DNA from: Microtetraspora fusca
GTDB lineage: Bacteria; Actinomycetota; Actinomycetes; Streptosporangiales; Streptosporangiaceae
Length of the DNA stretch: 64,000 nucleotides
Direction: 5' to 3'
Assembly: GCF_001570365.1 (NCBI RefSeq)
Contig: NZ_BBYK01000049.1
Span: 127,871 to 191,870, forward strand
Below, in pieces: positions 44,388 through 53,758 of the stretch. The position numbers and the translations under genes were made by a program. Every line of letters begins with the position of its first letter. The stretch's first letter is position 1. A model generated the notes under the pieces. The model was given only the letters and a program-made list of their open reading frames with translations, was not told where the DNA came from and searched no databases.

Positions 44388-44479
44388 AGCGGTGGAAGAT
44401 CCGCATATGGATGGTGTTTACTGCTTCTAGCCATTTGGGGCGTTTGAGTAGACAGATCACGGTGCCGGGAAGGTGTGGC

Positions 44480-46132
44480 ATGGCGGATATCGACGAGCGC
44501 GGCGCATTCAGCCGTCGCGGGCTGCTCAAGGCGGCCGTCACCGGTGTGACCATCCTGTCCGCGGCCACGCTGCTTGAGGCGTGCGGAGCGGCGCCGGCGC
44601 GCGAGTCCGGGACGTCCGGATCGGGCGGGAGCGCCGCCGCGGGCACGGACACCGGCAAGGAGATCGAACTGCTCCGGGTCGCGCTGCCCGGGTCGCTGTC
44701 GAACCTCTATCCCGGCCAGGAGTCCGGCATCCTGAACTACTACGTCGCCGGGATCTGCATGGAGGGCCTGGTCGGCGTCGACACCTCCGGCGCGATCGTC
44801 CCCGCGCTCGCCTCCAAGGTCGAGCGCGCGTCGCCGACGACGTACGTCTACACGATCCGCGACGACGCGAAGTTCCACGACGGCAGCCCCGTCACCGCCG
44901 ACGACATCCTCCACTCCATCGAGATGGCCAGGGACGCGAAGGTGTCGCCGAGCACGGCGAGCTACTGGGCCAACCTCGACAAGGCCACCAAGTCGGGCGC
45001 GAACGAGATCACGCTGACCAGCAAGACCGCCGACGAGGCGTTCGGCTGGATCCCGTCCAACGTCGACGCGCTGTGGATCGCGCCCAAGGCCGTCTGGGAG
45101 AAGGCGAAGAACCAGATCGGCACCGCGCAGTCCCCGCTGGTCGGCTCCGGGCCGTACAAGGTGACGGAGTTCGCCCCGGACTCGCACGTCGAGCTCACCC
45201 GCGTGGACACCTGGCGCGGTCCCCGGCCCAAGGTCGCCAAGATCCGCTTCGAGTTCATCGCCGACGACAACACGCGGCTGCTGGCGTGGCAGGCGAACAA
45301 GGCCGACATGTCGCTCAACGTGCCGCTCGCCCAGGCACGGCAGTGGGAGGCCGCCCCCGGCACCCGCGTCGTGTACGCGGCCGACCGCTCGTACGCGGGG
45401 CTCACCTTCAACGTCACGGCCAAGCCGTTCGACGACGTCCACGTGCGCAAGGCCGTCGCCCACGCGATCAACCGCGACGCGATCGTGAAGAACATCCTGC
45501 ACGGCCGCGGCCAGGTCGCGACCGCGCTGTCCACTCCGGAGCAGTTCGGCGGCCTGTGGACACCCGAGCAGGCGACGAAGGAGCTGGCCGCGATCCCGCA
45601 GTACGCCTACGACCTGGAGCAGGCGAAGAAGGAGCTCGCCCAGTCATCGGTGCCGAACGGCTTCACCGCGTCGCTGTCGTACCCCAACACCGGCCCGCAC
45701 CTCGGCACCGCCGCGCTCGCCTTCGCCGCGGACCTGAAGAAGATCGGCATCACGCTCGAGGTCAAGGAGCTGCCCATCGAGCAGTGGCTCGCCGAGCTGA
45801 ACACCTTCCCGCCGCTGAGCTACATGTGGTACTTCAACACGACCGGCGACCCGGCCGAGCTCGCGAGCTGGTTCCTCGGCGAGGGCAACCCGGCGAAGTA
45901 CGCGAACGACGGCGTCGCGGCCACCATGGCGAAGTCGGGCGCCGAGTCGGACCCGGCCCGGCGCGCCGCCCTGCTGGTCGAGGCGCAGAGCGCCCAGGCG
46001 GCGGACGTGGCGTACCTGCCGCTGTGGTGGGGGCAGTCGGCGATCGCCCTGAGCAGCGCGGTCGGCGTGCGGGACTACACCTCCTACACGCTGCTGGCCA
46101 ACTGGCCGGACCACCTCTACGCGGCCAAGTGA
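44480..46132 (+). CDS. ABC transporter substrate-binding protein, family 5 (oligopeptide/dipeptide type)
   Basis: Protein of 550 aa. The N-terminus has a twin-arginine motif (SRRGLLKAA, Arg12-Arg13) followed by a hydrophobic stretch and a lipobox LEAC (Cys35), so it is probably a Tat-exported lipoprotein. SBP_bac_5 features include the FHDGSPVTADDILHSIEMA segment, DNTRLLAWQANKADMS and the VRKAVAHAINRDAIV region. It should capture peptides or a similar ligand outside the cell. ATG 44480 is chosen over the in-frame ATG 44411, because the Tat signal starts right after it. Permeases and ATPase follow. Confidence 0.9.
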   Translation: MADIDERGAFSRRGLLKAAVTGVTILSAATLLEACGAAPARESGTSGSGGSAAAGTDTGKEIELLRVALPGSLSNLYPGQESGILNYYVAGICMEGLVGVDTSGAIVPALASKVERASPTTYVYTIRDDAKFHDGSPVTADDILHSIEMARDAKVSPSTASYWANLDKATKSGANEITLTSKTADEAFGWIPSNVDALWIAPKAVWEKAKNQIGTAQSPLVGSGPYKVTEFAPDSHVELTRVDTWRGPRPKVAKIRFEFIADDNTRLLAWQANKADMSLNVPLAQARQWEAAPGTRVVYAADRSYAGLTFNVTAKPFDDVHVRKAVAHAINRDAIVKNILHGRGQVATALSTPEQFGGLWTPEQATKELAAIPQYAYDLEQAKKELAQSSVPNGFTASLSYPNTGPHLGTAALAFAADLKKIGITLEVKELPIEQWLAELNTFPPLSYMWYFNTTGDPAELASWFLGEGNPAKYANDGVAATMAKSGAESDPARRAALLVEAQSAQAADVAYLPLWWGQSAIALSSAVGVRDYTSYTLLANWPDHLYAAK

Positions 46133-46186
46133 TCGGCATGACTCCGCGTCGACGGACGGGCGGGTGGACGGGCCGGTGAGGAGACC

Positions 46187-47158
46187 GTGAAGCGGCTGGT
46201 GACCGGCCCGGTGCCGGCCTTCGTGCTGCGCAGGGCCGGGGCGACGGTGCTGCTGCTGCTCGCCCTCTCGCTGCTGGTGTTCGCGCTGCTGTACCTCGCC
46301 CCCGGCGACGTCGCCCGCAACCTGCTCGGCACCCGCAACGTCACCCCGGAGGCCCTGGCCGAGATCCGCGCCCGGCACCACCTGGACGAGCCGTTCCTGC
46401 AGCAGTACTGGAGGTGGCTCACCCACGCCGTCACCGGCGACTTCGGCACCTCCATCCGTACCGGGCGCCCGATCGGACCGCTGATGCTGGAGAAGACCGG
46501 GATCACCGCGGCCACCGCCGGGCTGGCGTTCCTGCTGTCGGTCCTCGTCGGGGTCCCGGCGGGCGTCCTCACCGCCGTCCGCCGCGGCCGCTGGCTCGAC
46601 CGGGTCCTGGTCACCGCCTCCGTCGTCGGGGTCAGCGCGCCCGGGTTCGCGGTCGGCCTCCTGCTGCTGTACGTCTTCGCGCTCGGCCTGGGCTGGTTCC
46701 CGATCTACGGCACCGGCGAGGGATTCTTCGACGCCCTCTGGCACCTCGCGCTGCCCGCCGTGGCGCTGGCCCTGGGCCTCGGGGCCTTCGTCGTCAAGCT
46801 GACCCGCGCCGCCGTCATCCGCGAACTCGACCAGGACTACGTGACCTTCGCCCGGGGGCGCGGGCTGTCGGAGGCCGCCACGCTGCGCATCGTCCTGCGC
46901 AACGCCGCGATCCCGATCGTCACCAGCCTGGGCCTGATGGTCGCCTACCTGTTCGGCGGCACCGTGCTCATCGAGGTCACCTTCGCCCTGCCCGGTCTCG
47001 GGTCGCTCATGGAGGAGTCGGTGCTGTTCAAGGACATCCCCGTGGTGCAGGCGCTGACGCTCGCCGTCGCCCTCGTGGTCTCCGCGACCGCGTTCCTGGT
47101 GGACCTGTCGTACCTGATCATCGATCCGCGCGTACGCGCCCGGACGGTGCGGCGATGA
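46187..47158 (+). CDS. ABC transporter permease, DppB/OppB type
   Basis: Protein of 323 aa with six membrane helices. DppB hallmarks are LLYLAPGDVARNLLG after helix 1, RARHHLDEPFLQQYWRWL, the GDFGTSIRTGRPI motif and the ATPase-contacting EAA loop (RELDQDYVTFARGRGLSE). GTG 46187 has GAGGAG three bases upstream. It starts 54 bases after the binding-protein gene and belongs to the same operon. Confidence 0.9.
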   Translation: MKRLVTGPVPAFVLRRAGATVLLLLALSLLVFALLYLAPGDVARNLLGTRNVTPEALAEIRARHHLDEPFLQQYWRWLTHAVTGDFGTSIRTGRPIGPLMLEKTGITAATAGLAFLLSVLVGVPAGVLTAVRRGRWLDRVLVTASVVGVSAPGFAVGLLLLYVFALGLGWFPIYGTGEGFFDALWHLALPAVALALGLGAFVVKLTRAAVIRELDQDYVTFARGRGLSEAATLRIVLRNAAIPIVTSLGLMVAYLFGGTVLIEVTFALPGLGSLMEESVLFKDIPVVQALTLAVALVVSATAFLVDLSYLIIDPRVRARTVRR

Positions 47159-47192
47159 GGGCGATCGAGCCGCGGGCCGGGGCGGTGGGACG

Positions 47193-48032
47193 ATGAGCCG
47201 GAAGTCGAACGCCGGACGGAGGCGCGTCCCGGTCGTCGCGATCCTGTCCGCCGCCCTGCTGGCCTTCGTCGCGATCTGCGCCCTCGCGCAGGAGATCATC
47301 GCGCCGAACGCGCTGGAGCAGGACATCTATCTCGGAGTGGTCGGCGGCGGCGTCGAGGGCCACCTGTTCGGGACCGACCAGCTCGGGCGCGACATCCTCC
47401 AGCTCTCGCTGGCCGGCGCGCGGTCCGCCCTGGCCGGCCCGCTGGTGGTCGCGGTCGGGTCGATGCTCATCGGGTTCTTCCTCGGCACGTACGCCGGCTA
47501 CCGGGGCGGCATCGTCGACATGCTGGCCGGTCGCTACGCCGACCTGCTGCTCGCGCTGCCCGCGGTGCTGCTGGCCATCGTCGTCGCCGGACTGGTCGGC
47601 CGGGGCTACTGGGTCACCGTCGCCGTGCTGATCGTGCTCTTCTCGCCGTCGGACGTGCGACTGGTGCGCGGCGCGGTCATCGAGCAGGCCCCGCGGCCGT
47701 ACATCGAGTCGGCGCGGGTGCTCGGCATCCGACCGTCGCGGATCATGTTCCGGCACATCGCGCCCAACATCGTGCCGATCGTGGTGGCGAACCTGCTGCT
47801 GAACGTCGCGTTCGCGCTGGTCGCGCTGTCCTCGCTGTCGTACCTGGGCCTCGGCGTCCCGCCGGGAGCGCCCGACTGGGGGCGGCAGCTCGCGGACGGC
47901 AGGCAGCTCCTCGGGGACAACCCGCTCGCAGCCGTCGTCCCGGGTGTGCTGATCATCCTGACCGCCACGGCGGTGAACCTGCTCGGCGACTGGCTCTCCG
48001 ATCTGCTGGACCGACGGGTGGTGGCCCGATGA
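47193..48032 (+). CDS. ABC transporter permease, DppC/OppC type
   Basis: Protein of 279 aa with six membrane helices. The post-helix-1 motif HLFGTDQLGRDILQLSLAGAR is diagnostic for the DppC branch, and the EAA loop is PRPYIESARVLGIRPSR. SYLGLGVPPGAPDWGRQLADG follows, as in peptide permeases. It pairs with the upstream DppB-type subunit. The stop overlaps the start of the ATPase gene by four bases. Confidence 0.9.
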   Translation: MSRKSNAGRRRVPVVAILSAALLAFVAICALAQEIIAPNALEQDIYLGVVGGGVEGHLFGTDQLGRDILQLSLAGARSALAGPLVVAVGSMLIGFFLGTYAGYRGGIVDMLAGRYADLLLALPAVLLAIVVAGLVGRGYWVTVAVLIVLFSPSDVRLVRGAVIEQAPRPYIESARVLGIRPSRIMFRHIAPNIVPIVVANLLLNVAFALVALSSLSYLGLGVPPGAPDWGRQLADGRQLLGDNPLAAVVPGVLIILTATAVNLLGDWLSDLLDRRVVAR

Positions 48033-49918
48033 CGACATCGACGGCGGCGGAACGTGCTTCGTTGCTCGCCGTACGCGATCTGCGCGTGATGTCGGCCGCC
48101 GGCGCCGTCGTCGCCGGGCTCGATCTCACCGTGGCGCCGGGCGAGACGGTCGCGATCGTGGGGGAGTCCGGGTCCGGCAAGTCGATGACCGTCAAGGCAC
48201 TGACCGGGCTGCTGCCCGAGGGAGTGCACGCCACCGGGAGGATGGACCTCCCCGCCCGCGACCCCGGGCATCCCGGGCGTTCCGATGGCCAGGACGGGCT
48301 TTCGAGCCGGAACAGCACGGGAAGGCGGCCGGGCCTGGAGATCGACCTGGCCGCTCCCGGAGGCGCGTGGCGCGACGTGCGCGGGGGGCGCATCGCGCTG
48401 CTGCTCCAGGACCCCTTCACCTCGCTGTCCCCGGTGCATCGCTGCGGCGAGCAGATCGGCTGGGCGATCTCGGGGTCGGGCCGGGACGAGCGCGTCGCGC
48501 GGCTGCTGGCCGAGGTAGGGCTGCCCGCCGAGGTCGCCGGCAAGTACCCGTTCCAGCTCTCCGGCGGGATGCGCCAGCGGGTGGCGATCGCCGCCGGGCT
48601 GGCCGCCGACCCCGAGCTGCTGATCGCCGACGAGCCGACCACGGCACTCGACGTCACCACGCAGCACGAGGTCCTGGAGCTGATCGCCCGCCTCCAGCGC
48701 GAACGCGACATGGGGCTGATCCTGATCACCCACGACCTGCGCCTCGCCCGCAGCCGGGCCGACCGCGTCATGGTGATGTACGCGGGGCGGCTGATCGAGG
48801 AGGGATCGACCGCGCGCGTGCTCGACGCGCCCGCGCACCCGTACACCGCCCGGCTCGCGGCCTGCGATCCGCCGCTCACCCATCGGCTCACGGTGCTGCC
48901 GACGATCCCGGGCTCGGTTCCCCGGCCGTGGTCGGTCGGCGCGGAGTGCGCCTTCGCGGAGCGGTGCGCGTTCGCGATCGACGCCTGCCGTACGGCAGAG
49001 CCGTCGTTGGCCGAGGTGGCCGACGGTCACCGGGCCGCCTGCGTGCGCCCCGAAACGGCTGTCCTGCCCGTGCCCGCCGCGTCCGCCGATGCGCTCGCCC
49101 TGCGACCGGAGGCAACCGACGAGGCAGGCACTCCTGAGAAGGCCGCCGTGCCCGCGGCCGCTCCATCGGTGGAGCCGGACAGGGGGGCGGCGTCACCGTT
49201 GTTGCTCACCGTGGAGGGGCTGGCCAAGCGCTTCCCCGGCTCTGCCGTACCGGCGCTGGACGGGGTCGATCTGGAGATCGCGCCCGGAGAGGCGGTCGCG
49301 GTGGTCGGGGAGTCGGGGTCGGGCAAGACCACCCTCGCCCGGTGCGTCGTCGGCCTGGAACGGGCGGACGCCGGTCGCATCACCTTCCTCGGCAGCGCCA
49401 CCGGTGCCAGGCGGGTGCAGATCGTCTTCCAGGACCCCTACTCCGCGCTCAACCCCGGGCTCACCGTCGGCACCTCGCTGGCCGAGGCGTTGCGGGCCGC
49501 GGGCCGGCCGAAGTCCGAGGTGGGGGAGCTGCTGGAGCTTGTGGGGCTTCCGGCGGCGTACGCCCGGCGCAGGCCGCGGGCGCTGTCGGGCGGCGAACGC
49601 CAGCGGGTCGCCATCGCCCGCGCCCTCGCGCCCCGCGCCGACCTGCTCGTCTGCGACGAGTCGGTCTCCGCGCTCGACGTGTCGGTCCAGGCGCAGGTCC
49701 TGAACCTGCTCGCCGACCTGCGGCGCAGGCTCGGGCTGACCCTGCTGTTCATCACCCACGACCTGGCCGTGGCCCGGCAGATCGCCGATCGCGTCTACGT
49801 GATGCACCACGGGCGCGTGGTGGAGACCGGCCCTGTCGACTCCGTGCTGGGCGCTCCGGCACACGAATACACCCAACGGCTGCTGGCCTCGATCCCGGCG
49901 GCGGACCAAGCGGACTGA
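48029..49918 (+). CDS. ABC transporter ATPase with two fused nucleotide-binding domains (DppD-DppF fusion)
   Basis: Protein of 629 aa that contains both ATPase halves. Half 1 has Walker A GESGSGKS (45-52), signature LSGGMRQR and Walker B LLIADEPTTALD. Half 2 has GESGSGKT, LSGGERQR and LLVCDESVSALD (Ser in place of the usual Pro). Half 1 carries an unusual 40-residue hydrophilic insert between Walker A and the Q-loop (about 70-110). The Cys-rich oligopeptide C-terminal domain (CAFAERCAFAIDACR, 316-330) follows half 1, then an Ala/Pro-rich linker. The start overlaps the upstream permease (ATGA). Confidence 0.9.
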   Translation: MTTSTAAERASLLAVRDLRVMSAAGAVVAGLDLTVAPGETVAIVGESGSGKSMTVKALTGLLPEGVHATGRMDLPARDPGHPGRSDGQDGLSSRNSTGRRPGLEIDLAAPGGAWRDVRGGRIALLLQDPFTSLSPVHRCGEQIGWAISGSGRDERVARLLAEVGLPAEVAGKYPFQLSGGMRQRVAIAAGLAADPELLIADEPTTALDVTTQHEVLELIARLQRERDMGLILITHDLRLARSRADRVMVMYAGRLIEEGSTARVLDAPAHPYTARLAACDPPLTHRLTVLPTIPGSVPRPWSVGAECAFAERCAFAIDACRTAEPSLAEVADGHRAACVRPETAVLPVPAASADALALRPEATDEAGTPEKAAVPAAAPSVEPDRGAASPLLLTVEGLAKRFPGSAVPALDGVDLEIAPGEAVAVVGESGSGKTTLARCVVGLERADAGRITFLGSATGARRVQIVFQDPYSALNPGLTVGTSLAEALRAAGRPKSEVGELLELVGLPAAYARRRPRALSGGERQRVAIARALAPRADLLVCDESVSALDVSVQAQVLNLLADLRRRLGLTLLFITHDLAVARQIADRVYVMHHGRVVETGPVDSVLGAPAHEYTQRLLASIPAADQAD

Positions 49919-49933
49919 AGAGGTTGCGCGTAC

Positions 49934-51214
49934 ATGTCTGAACGTGTTGTCCATCCGACCCACGCCGGTGCCCGGCTGGACGAGCCCGGGCGGATCGCCG
50001 CGGGACACGGCGACGGTCTGGTTGTGGCTGCGCGGGCTGTCGACGGGCTCGACATCGCCGTTCTGCCCGTGCACGGGGACGTGGGTCAGGTCGCCGAGGG
50101 GCTCCTCGACCACGTGCCCGAGGAGACGCTGCGCCATTGGCGGCTCGCCGGAGGCATCCAGGTACGCACCCTGGTCACGGCGCGGGTGGACGGCGTGCTG
50201 GTCGGGGCGGCCTTCGAGGTGCACCGGCCGCTGACCGCCTATCGGAAGATCGTCGATGTGTGGGCCCCGGACGAGCGGGTCGCCGACCTCCTGGTCGAGA
50301 CGATCGAGGAGCGGGCCTGGCGGGAGGGCGCGGTCGCCGTCAAGCGGTGGTTCGCCGCCAAAGACTCCGAGCATGACGAACTCGGTGGCGCCCTGGAAGA
50401 TCTCGACGGCTCCACCGGCCGTCCAGCCGGGGACCCCGCGGACCCCGGTAACCCTGCTGCCGCCGGGAAATCCGCCTGGCGACGGTCCCTGGAACGCGGC
50501 TACCGAGAGGCACCGGTTCCGGTATGGGCCGCGCCGGTCACCGCCGACCCTGCGGACACCGGGTACGGACAGGTGCGATGGCGGGGGGCGGCTCCCGATC
50601 GGGCTTTGCCGTACATGCGGCAGACCACGGACTTCACCTGCGGGCCGGTGGCGCTGCAGCTCGCGCTGTGCGGGCTGGGGCTGCAGGATCAGCCGGACCG
50701 GGGCGAGGAGATGCGCATGTGGCGCCAGGCCACGACCGTGGCCGGCTGCGACCCGCTCGGGCTGGCCCTCGCGGCGGCGGACCGGGGCGCGGTGCCCGAG
50801 GTGCTGCTCTCCACCGAACAGCCGACCCTGCTCGAACTGTGCACCACGGACGAGGAACGCGACCTGCGGCGGTTCATCCAGTCGGGCTTCCGCGCGGACC
50901 TGGCGGAGCGCGGGATCACGGTCGAGACGACGGTGTTCGATCTCGACCGGTTGCGCGCCGTGCTGGCCGACGGGGCCATCGCCCTGGTGCTGATCGAGCA
51001 GCTCGGCATGCACGCCGAGCCCTCGCCGCACTGGATCACCGTACACAGCGTGGACGGCGACATCTTCTACGCCAACGACCCGTGGACGGACGCGGACCTG
51101 GGTGAGACCTACCTCGACGCCCTGGACCTGCCGTTGCCCTCCGCGACGCTGGACCGGCTGGCCTGGTACGGCACGCCGAGCTATCGCAGCATGGTGGTGC
51201 TGCGCGCGGCCTGA
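49934..51214 (+). CDS. GNAT-like / peptidase C39-like fusion protein (DUF3335 type)
   Basis: Protein of 426 aa. Residues 1-150 look like a diverged GNAT-type domain. Residues about 222-426 are a papain-like C39 domain with a plausible triad: Cys236 in TTDFTCGPVA, His366 in SPHWITVHSVDGD and Asp382 in YANDPW. A Pro/Gly/Ala-rich linker (155-185) separates them. Such cytoplasmic C39-like proteins have no signal peptide; this one has none. It follows the peptide-type ABC importer after 15 bases, so cleavage or modification of an imported peptide is a reasonable guess. Members of this family are also known next to RimK-like genes. Confidence 0.75.
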   Translation: MSERVVHPTHAGARLDEPGRIAAGHGDGLVVAARAVDGLDIAVLPVHGDVGQVAEGLLDHVPEETLRHWRLAGGIQVRTLVTARVDGVLVGAAFEVHRPLTAYRKIVDVWAPDERVADLLVETIEERAWREGAVAVKRWFAAKDSEHDELGGALEDLDGSTGRPAGDPADPGNPAAAGKSAWRRSLERGYREAPVPVWAAPVTADPADTGYGQVRWRGAAPDRALPYMRQTTDFTCGPVALQLALCGLGLQDQPDRGEEMRMWRQATTVAGCDPLGLALAAADRGAVPEVLLSTEQPTLLELCTTDEERDLRRFIQSGFRADLAERGITVETTVFDLDRLRAVLADGAIALVLIEQLGMHAEPSPHWITVHSVDGDIFYANDPWTDADLGETYLDALDLPLPSATLDRLAWYGTPSYRSMVVLRAA

Positions 51215-51340
51215 GGCCGTGCCCGGTCAGAGCCGTTACGGCCTGGCCGGGCCCGGCAGCGCGCCGGATGCCCACGGCCCGACCCAACGGCGTTCCACAC
51301 GACCGTCGGTGGCTCGGGCCCGGGCTCTTTCGCACGGAGG

Positions 51341-52306
51341 TCAGGACGCCGACTTCGGCGCCTCGCACTGGTACCCCTCAGGGCGGTCCGGATCGAGGGC
51401 GATCTGGCGCAGGACGGTCGCCTCCATCGAGATGCGGAACGTCTCCTTCCTGGCGCAGTCGTAGAACGTGTAGGAGCCCTCGCGCTCGCCCAGCAGCAGC
51501 AGTTCCTCGCCCCCGCGCAACGGCTTGCCCGACGCGCGGTCGACGGCGACGGCCCACTGGTCCTGGAACCCCACCATGGACAGCAGGATGCTGGAGCGCC
51601 CGGTGGTGGCCAGTTCGGTGGCGTCGCTCTCCATCTGGCCCATGAGCGCGAATCCGAGACCGATCCCCGTGAACCCGGCGACCACGATCTTCATGCCGGA
51701 CCGGCCCACCGGCCGCGAGCGCAGCAGCCGGAACGGCACCAGGAAGGCCAGAACGCCGATGATCGTCGCCACGAGCACGACGGACACGACCGTCGCGCCC
51801 TCGTCCAGGTCCAGGTAGCCCAGGAACCCCCAGTAGCTCAGACCGCACCACAGCGCGCCCAGCGACGCGATCAGCCAGGGCCGTCGCCGTACGGCATGGA
51901 ACAGCCAGGCGGACCAGCCGAGGGTGGCCTTGTTCACCAGCCAGCCGACCGCCACCAGGGTCCCGACGACCAGGGTGCCGCCGATCACCAGGAGGATCAG
52001 CGTGCCCACCAGCCGCCCGAACATGGTCGCCTGGTCGATGCCCGCCTGCTCCGGGCTGACGTTGAACACCCCGTAGACCTGCTGGATGCCCAGATAGAGC
52101 AGCGCGTACAGGGCAATGCCGATCGGCAGGATGACCGAGCCGCTGCGTTCGAGCAGGTCGACGACGCCGGTGCCGTCGGTCTCAGGGGTGGTCTCCGAGG
52201 TCGCCGACGCGGCTCTCAACCTGGTCAGCAGGCCGGGGCGTACGGCTTCCGGCGGCACCTGCCGCGCGGTCATGGGCAGGGGAGCTTCGGGGGGTGTGGA
52301 GGTCAT
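51341..52306 (-). CDS. Hypothetical four-helix membrane protein
   Basis: Protein of 321 aa. A 60-residue hydrophilic N-terminus is followed by four to five membrane helices (ILPIGIALYALLYLGI; GTLILLVIGGTLVVGTLVAV; WLIASLGALWCGLSYWGFLGY; VVSVVLVATIIGVLAFLVPF; MKIVVAGFTGIGLGFALMG). The C-terminal 110 residues form a soluble domain with SKPLRGGEELLLLGEREG-like and YDCARKETFRIS segments. No family is recognised. It converges with the C39 gene and lies downstream of the XRE-cupin regulator. Confidence 0.7.
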   Translation of the reverse strand: MTSTPPEAPLPMTARQVPPEAVRPGLLTRLRAASATSETTPETDGTGVVDLLERSGSVILPIGIALYALLYLGIQQVYGVFNVSPEQAGIDQATMFGRLVGTLILLVIGGTLVVGTLVAVGWLVNKATLGWSAWLFHAVRRRPWLIASLGALWCGLSYWGFLGYLDLDEGATVVSVVLVATIIGVLAFLVPFRLLRSRPVGRSGMKIVVAGFTGIGLGFALMGQMESDATELATTGRSSILLSMVGFQDQWAVAVDRASGKPLRGGEELLLLGEREGSYTFYDCARKETFRISMEATVLRQIALDPDRPEGYQCEAPKSAS

Positions 52307-52530
52307 GCGATCACCTGGCGCCTGGGTTGGGCGTGAGCGGCCGTACGGGCAGGCGGGACCCGTTCGGCCGTACAGAGGGAGGGGTTGACTCGTCTGCGCC
52401 CGAGGAGGCCCTGGCCGCTCGGCTTGCGGGATCGGCGGCGGGGCTTCGGCGCTGGGCGTGGCTCATTGGATCGGCGTCACTTACAGGGGCGGGAGATCGC
52501 TTACGCGGGTTCGACGGGCGCCGCGGCGGA

Positions 52531-53079
52531 TCAGTCGGCGGGCATGGAGACCAGGGTCAGCAGGCGGGCGGCCCGCGCCCCGGTCTGGTAGCTGTGCTCG
52601 GCCTCCGACGAGAACCGGACCGCGTCCCCGGCGCGCAGCCGGACCGTCCAGGTCTCGATCTCCAGTGTCACCGCGCCGGAGAGCACGTAGGCGAACTCCT
52701 CCGACCCCCGGCCGTGCGGCGCGCTTTCATGGGCGTGCTCGGGCGGCAGCAGGGACTCGTAGATCTCGAAGCGACGCCGATCCATCGAACTCAGCAGCGT
52801 GCGCGCCGCCGCGTCGGCCGCCGTCCGCCGCATCACCTGCGGCTCGTACAGCGGGGTCCTGGTGATGTCGGCGAACGAGAGATCCAGGGCCTCGGCGATG
52901 CCGGAGAGGACCTCCACCGTGGGGTTGGCCAGGCCGCGTTCGATCTGCGACAGCAGAGCCTTGCTGAACCCGCATCGGTCGGCCAGATCGCGGATGCTGA
53001 GCCCTCGCGTGCGGCGGGCGTGCCGGACGTTTCCGGCGATCGCCGCCCGGACCTGCTCCGACAGGCTGGTCACCGCCAC
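52531..53079 (-). CDS. XRE family regulator with C-terminal cupin domain
   Basis: Protein of 182 aa. Residues about 12-68 form an XRE helix-turn-helix (RGLSIRDLADRCGFSKALLS, QIERGLANPTVEVLSGIAEAL). Residues about 100-180 form a cupin with HGRGSEEFAYVLSGAVTLEI and LRAGDAVRFSSEAEHSYQ. These regulators typically sense a small ligand through the cupin and control a neighbouring metabolic or transport gene. GTG 53079 or 53073 are both possible. Longer in-frame starts (to 53442) pass through Arg-rich low-complexity codons and are rejected. The target gene is not clear. Confidence 0.85.
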   Translation of the reverse strand: MAVTSLSEQVRAAIAGNVRHARRTRGLSIRDLADRCGFSKALLSQIERGLANPTVEVLSGIAEALDLSFADITRTPLYEPQVMRRTAADAAARTLLSSMDRRRFEIYESLLPPEHAHESAPHGRGSEEFAYVLSGAVTLEIETWTVRLRAGDAVRFSSEAEHSYQTGARAARLLTLVSMPAD

Positions 53080-53758
53080 ACCGCCGCCATTCGTGCTCCG
53101 GCCGTTTCGGGTACGGCTGCTTTCACCGCCGTGGGTCGTGGCGCGGGGGCAGACGCGGGCACCACGGCTCGGCGCGGTGGCCACGATCGTGCGCGACCGT
53201 GCTCGGGCCGCCGTGGCGAGGTGCCGGGCCTCCCGCCGCCCTGGCCCGGCCTCGCGGCCTGTTTCGGGGCCACGGGCCTTGCCGCGCCTGGCGCGGCCGT
53301 TTCGGGGACGGCAGCCCGCGGTGTGGCTGCCTTCGACGCTGCGAGCCTTGGCCGGAAGGCCGCTGTTGTCGATACGACCGGTGGTGGCGTGACCGCCCGT
53401 GACAGGGGTCGTCGCGTCGGCTTGCGTACGGTCTCCGCCCAAGGGGTGGGCAGGTCAGACGCGTGTCCCGCCCGGCGAGCCGTGAGCGCGGTCGCCGGTG
53501 GCCGTGGCTCTCGCCGTTCTCGTGGTCTCACGTGCCCTCGATGTGCCCTGCGGTGGAGTCCTCCAGCGAGATTATGCCAATCTTGGTGATTTGGCGGGAC
53601 ACAGCGAGGCTGAGGGCTTGGTCCCGGATTGAGCCCTGGCGGTATCGACAGCCGCAGAGGCAACGGGGACCGGAGCGTGGGGACGCCGGGGGCCGGACCG
53701 GCGACCCGGACGGGGCACCGCGATACGGGAGCGGTGACCCGTCCGGATCACCGCTCGG
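53080..53758. other. 679-base stretch without a supported gene
   Basis: Several open frames cross it in both strands, but all are low-complexity Ala/Arg/Pro/Thr reading without recognisable domains. The stretch contains imperfect repeats around GGCCGTTTCGGG-ACGGC (near 53100-53120 and 53296-53316). An A/T-richer patch at 53560-53600 could hold a promoter. Confidence 0.5.

Noticed and set aside
51246-51257. Perfect palindrome GCCGGGCCCGGC between the C39 gene and the membrane-protein gene
   Set aside because: It has no loop, is short and of a composition expected by chance here. It is not supported as a terminator.
53070-53663. Leftward open frame of 197 residues upstream of the XRE-cupin gene
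   Set aside because: Low-complexity Pro/Ala/Arg reading that overlaps the regulator's start. Such long frames are common by chance in DNA of this G+C.
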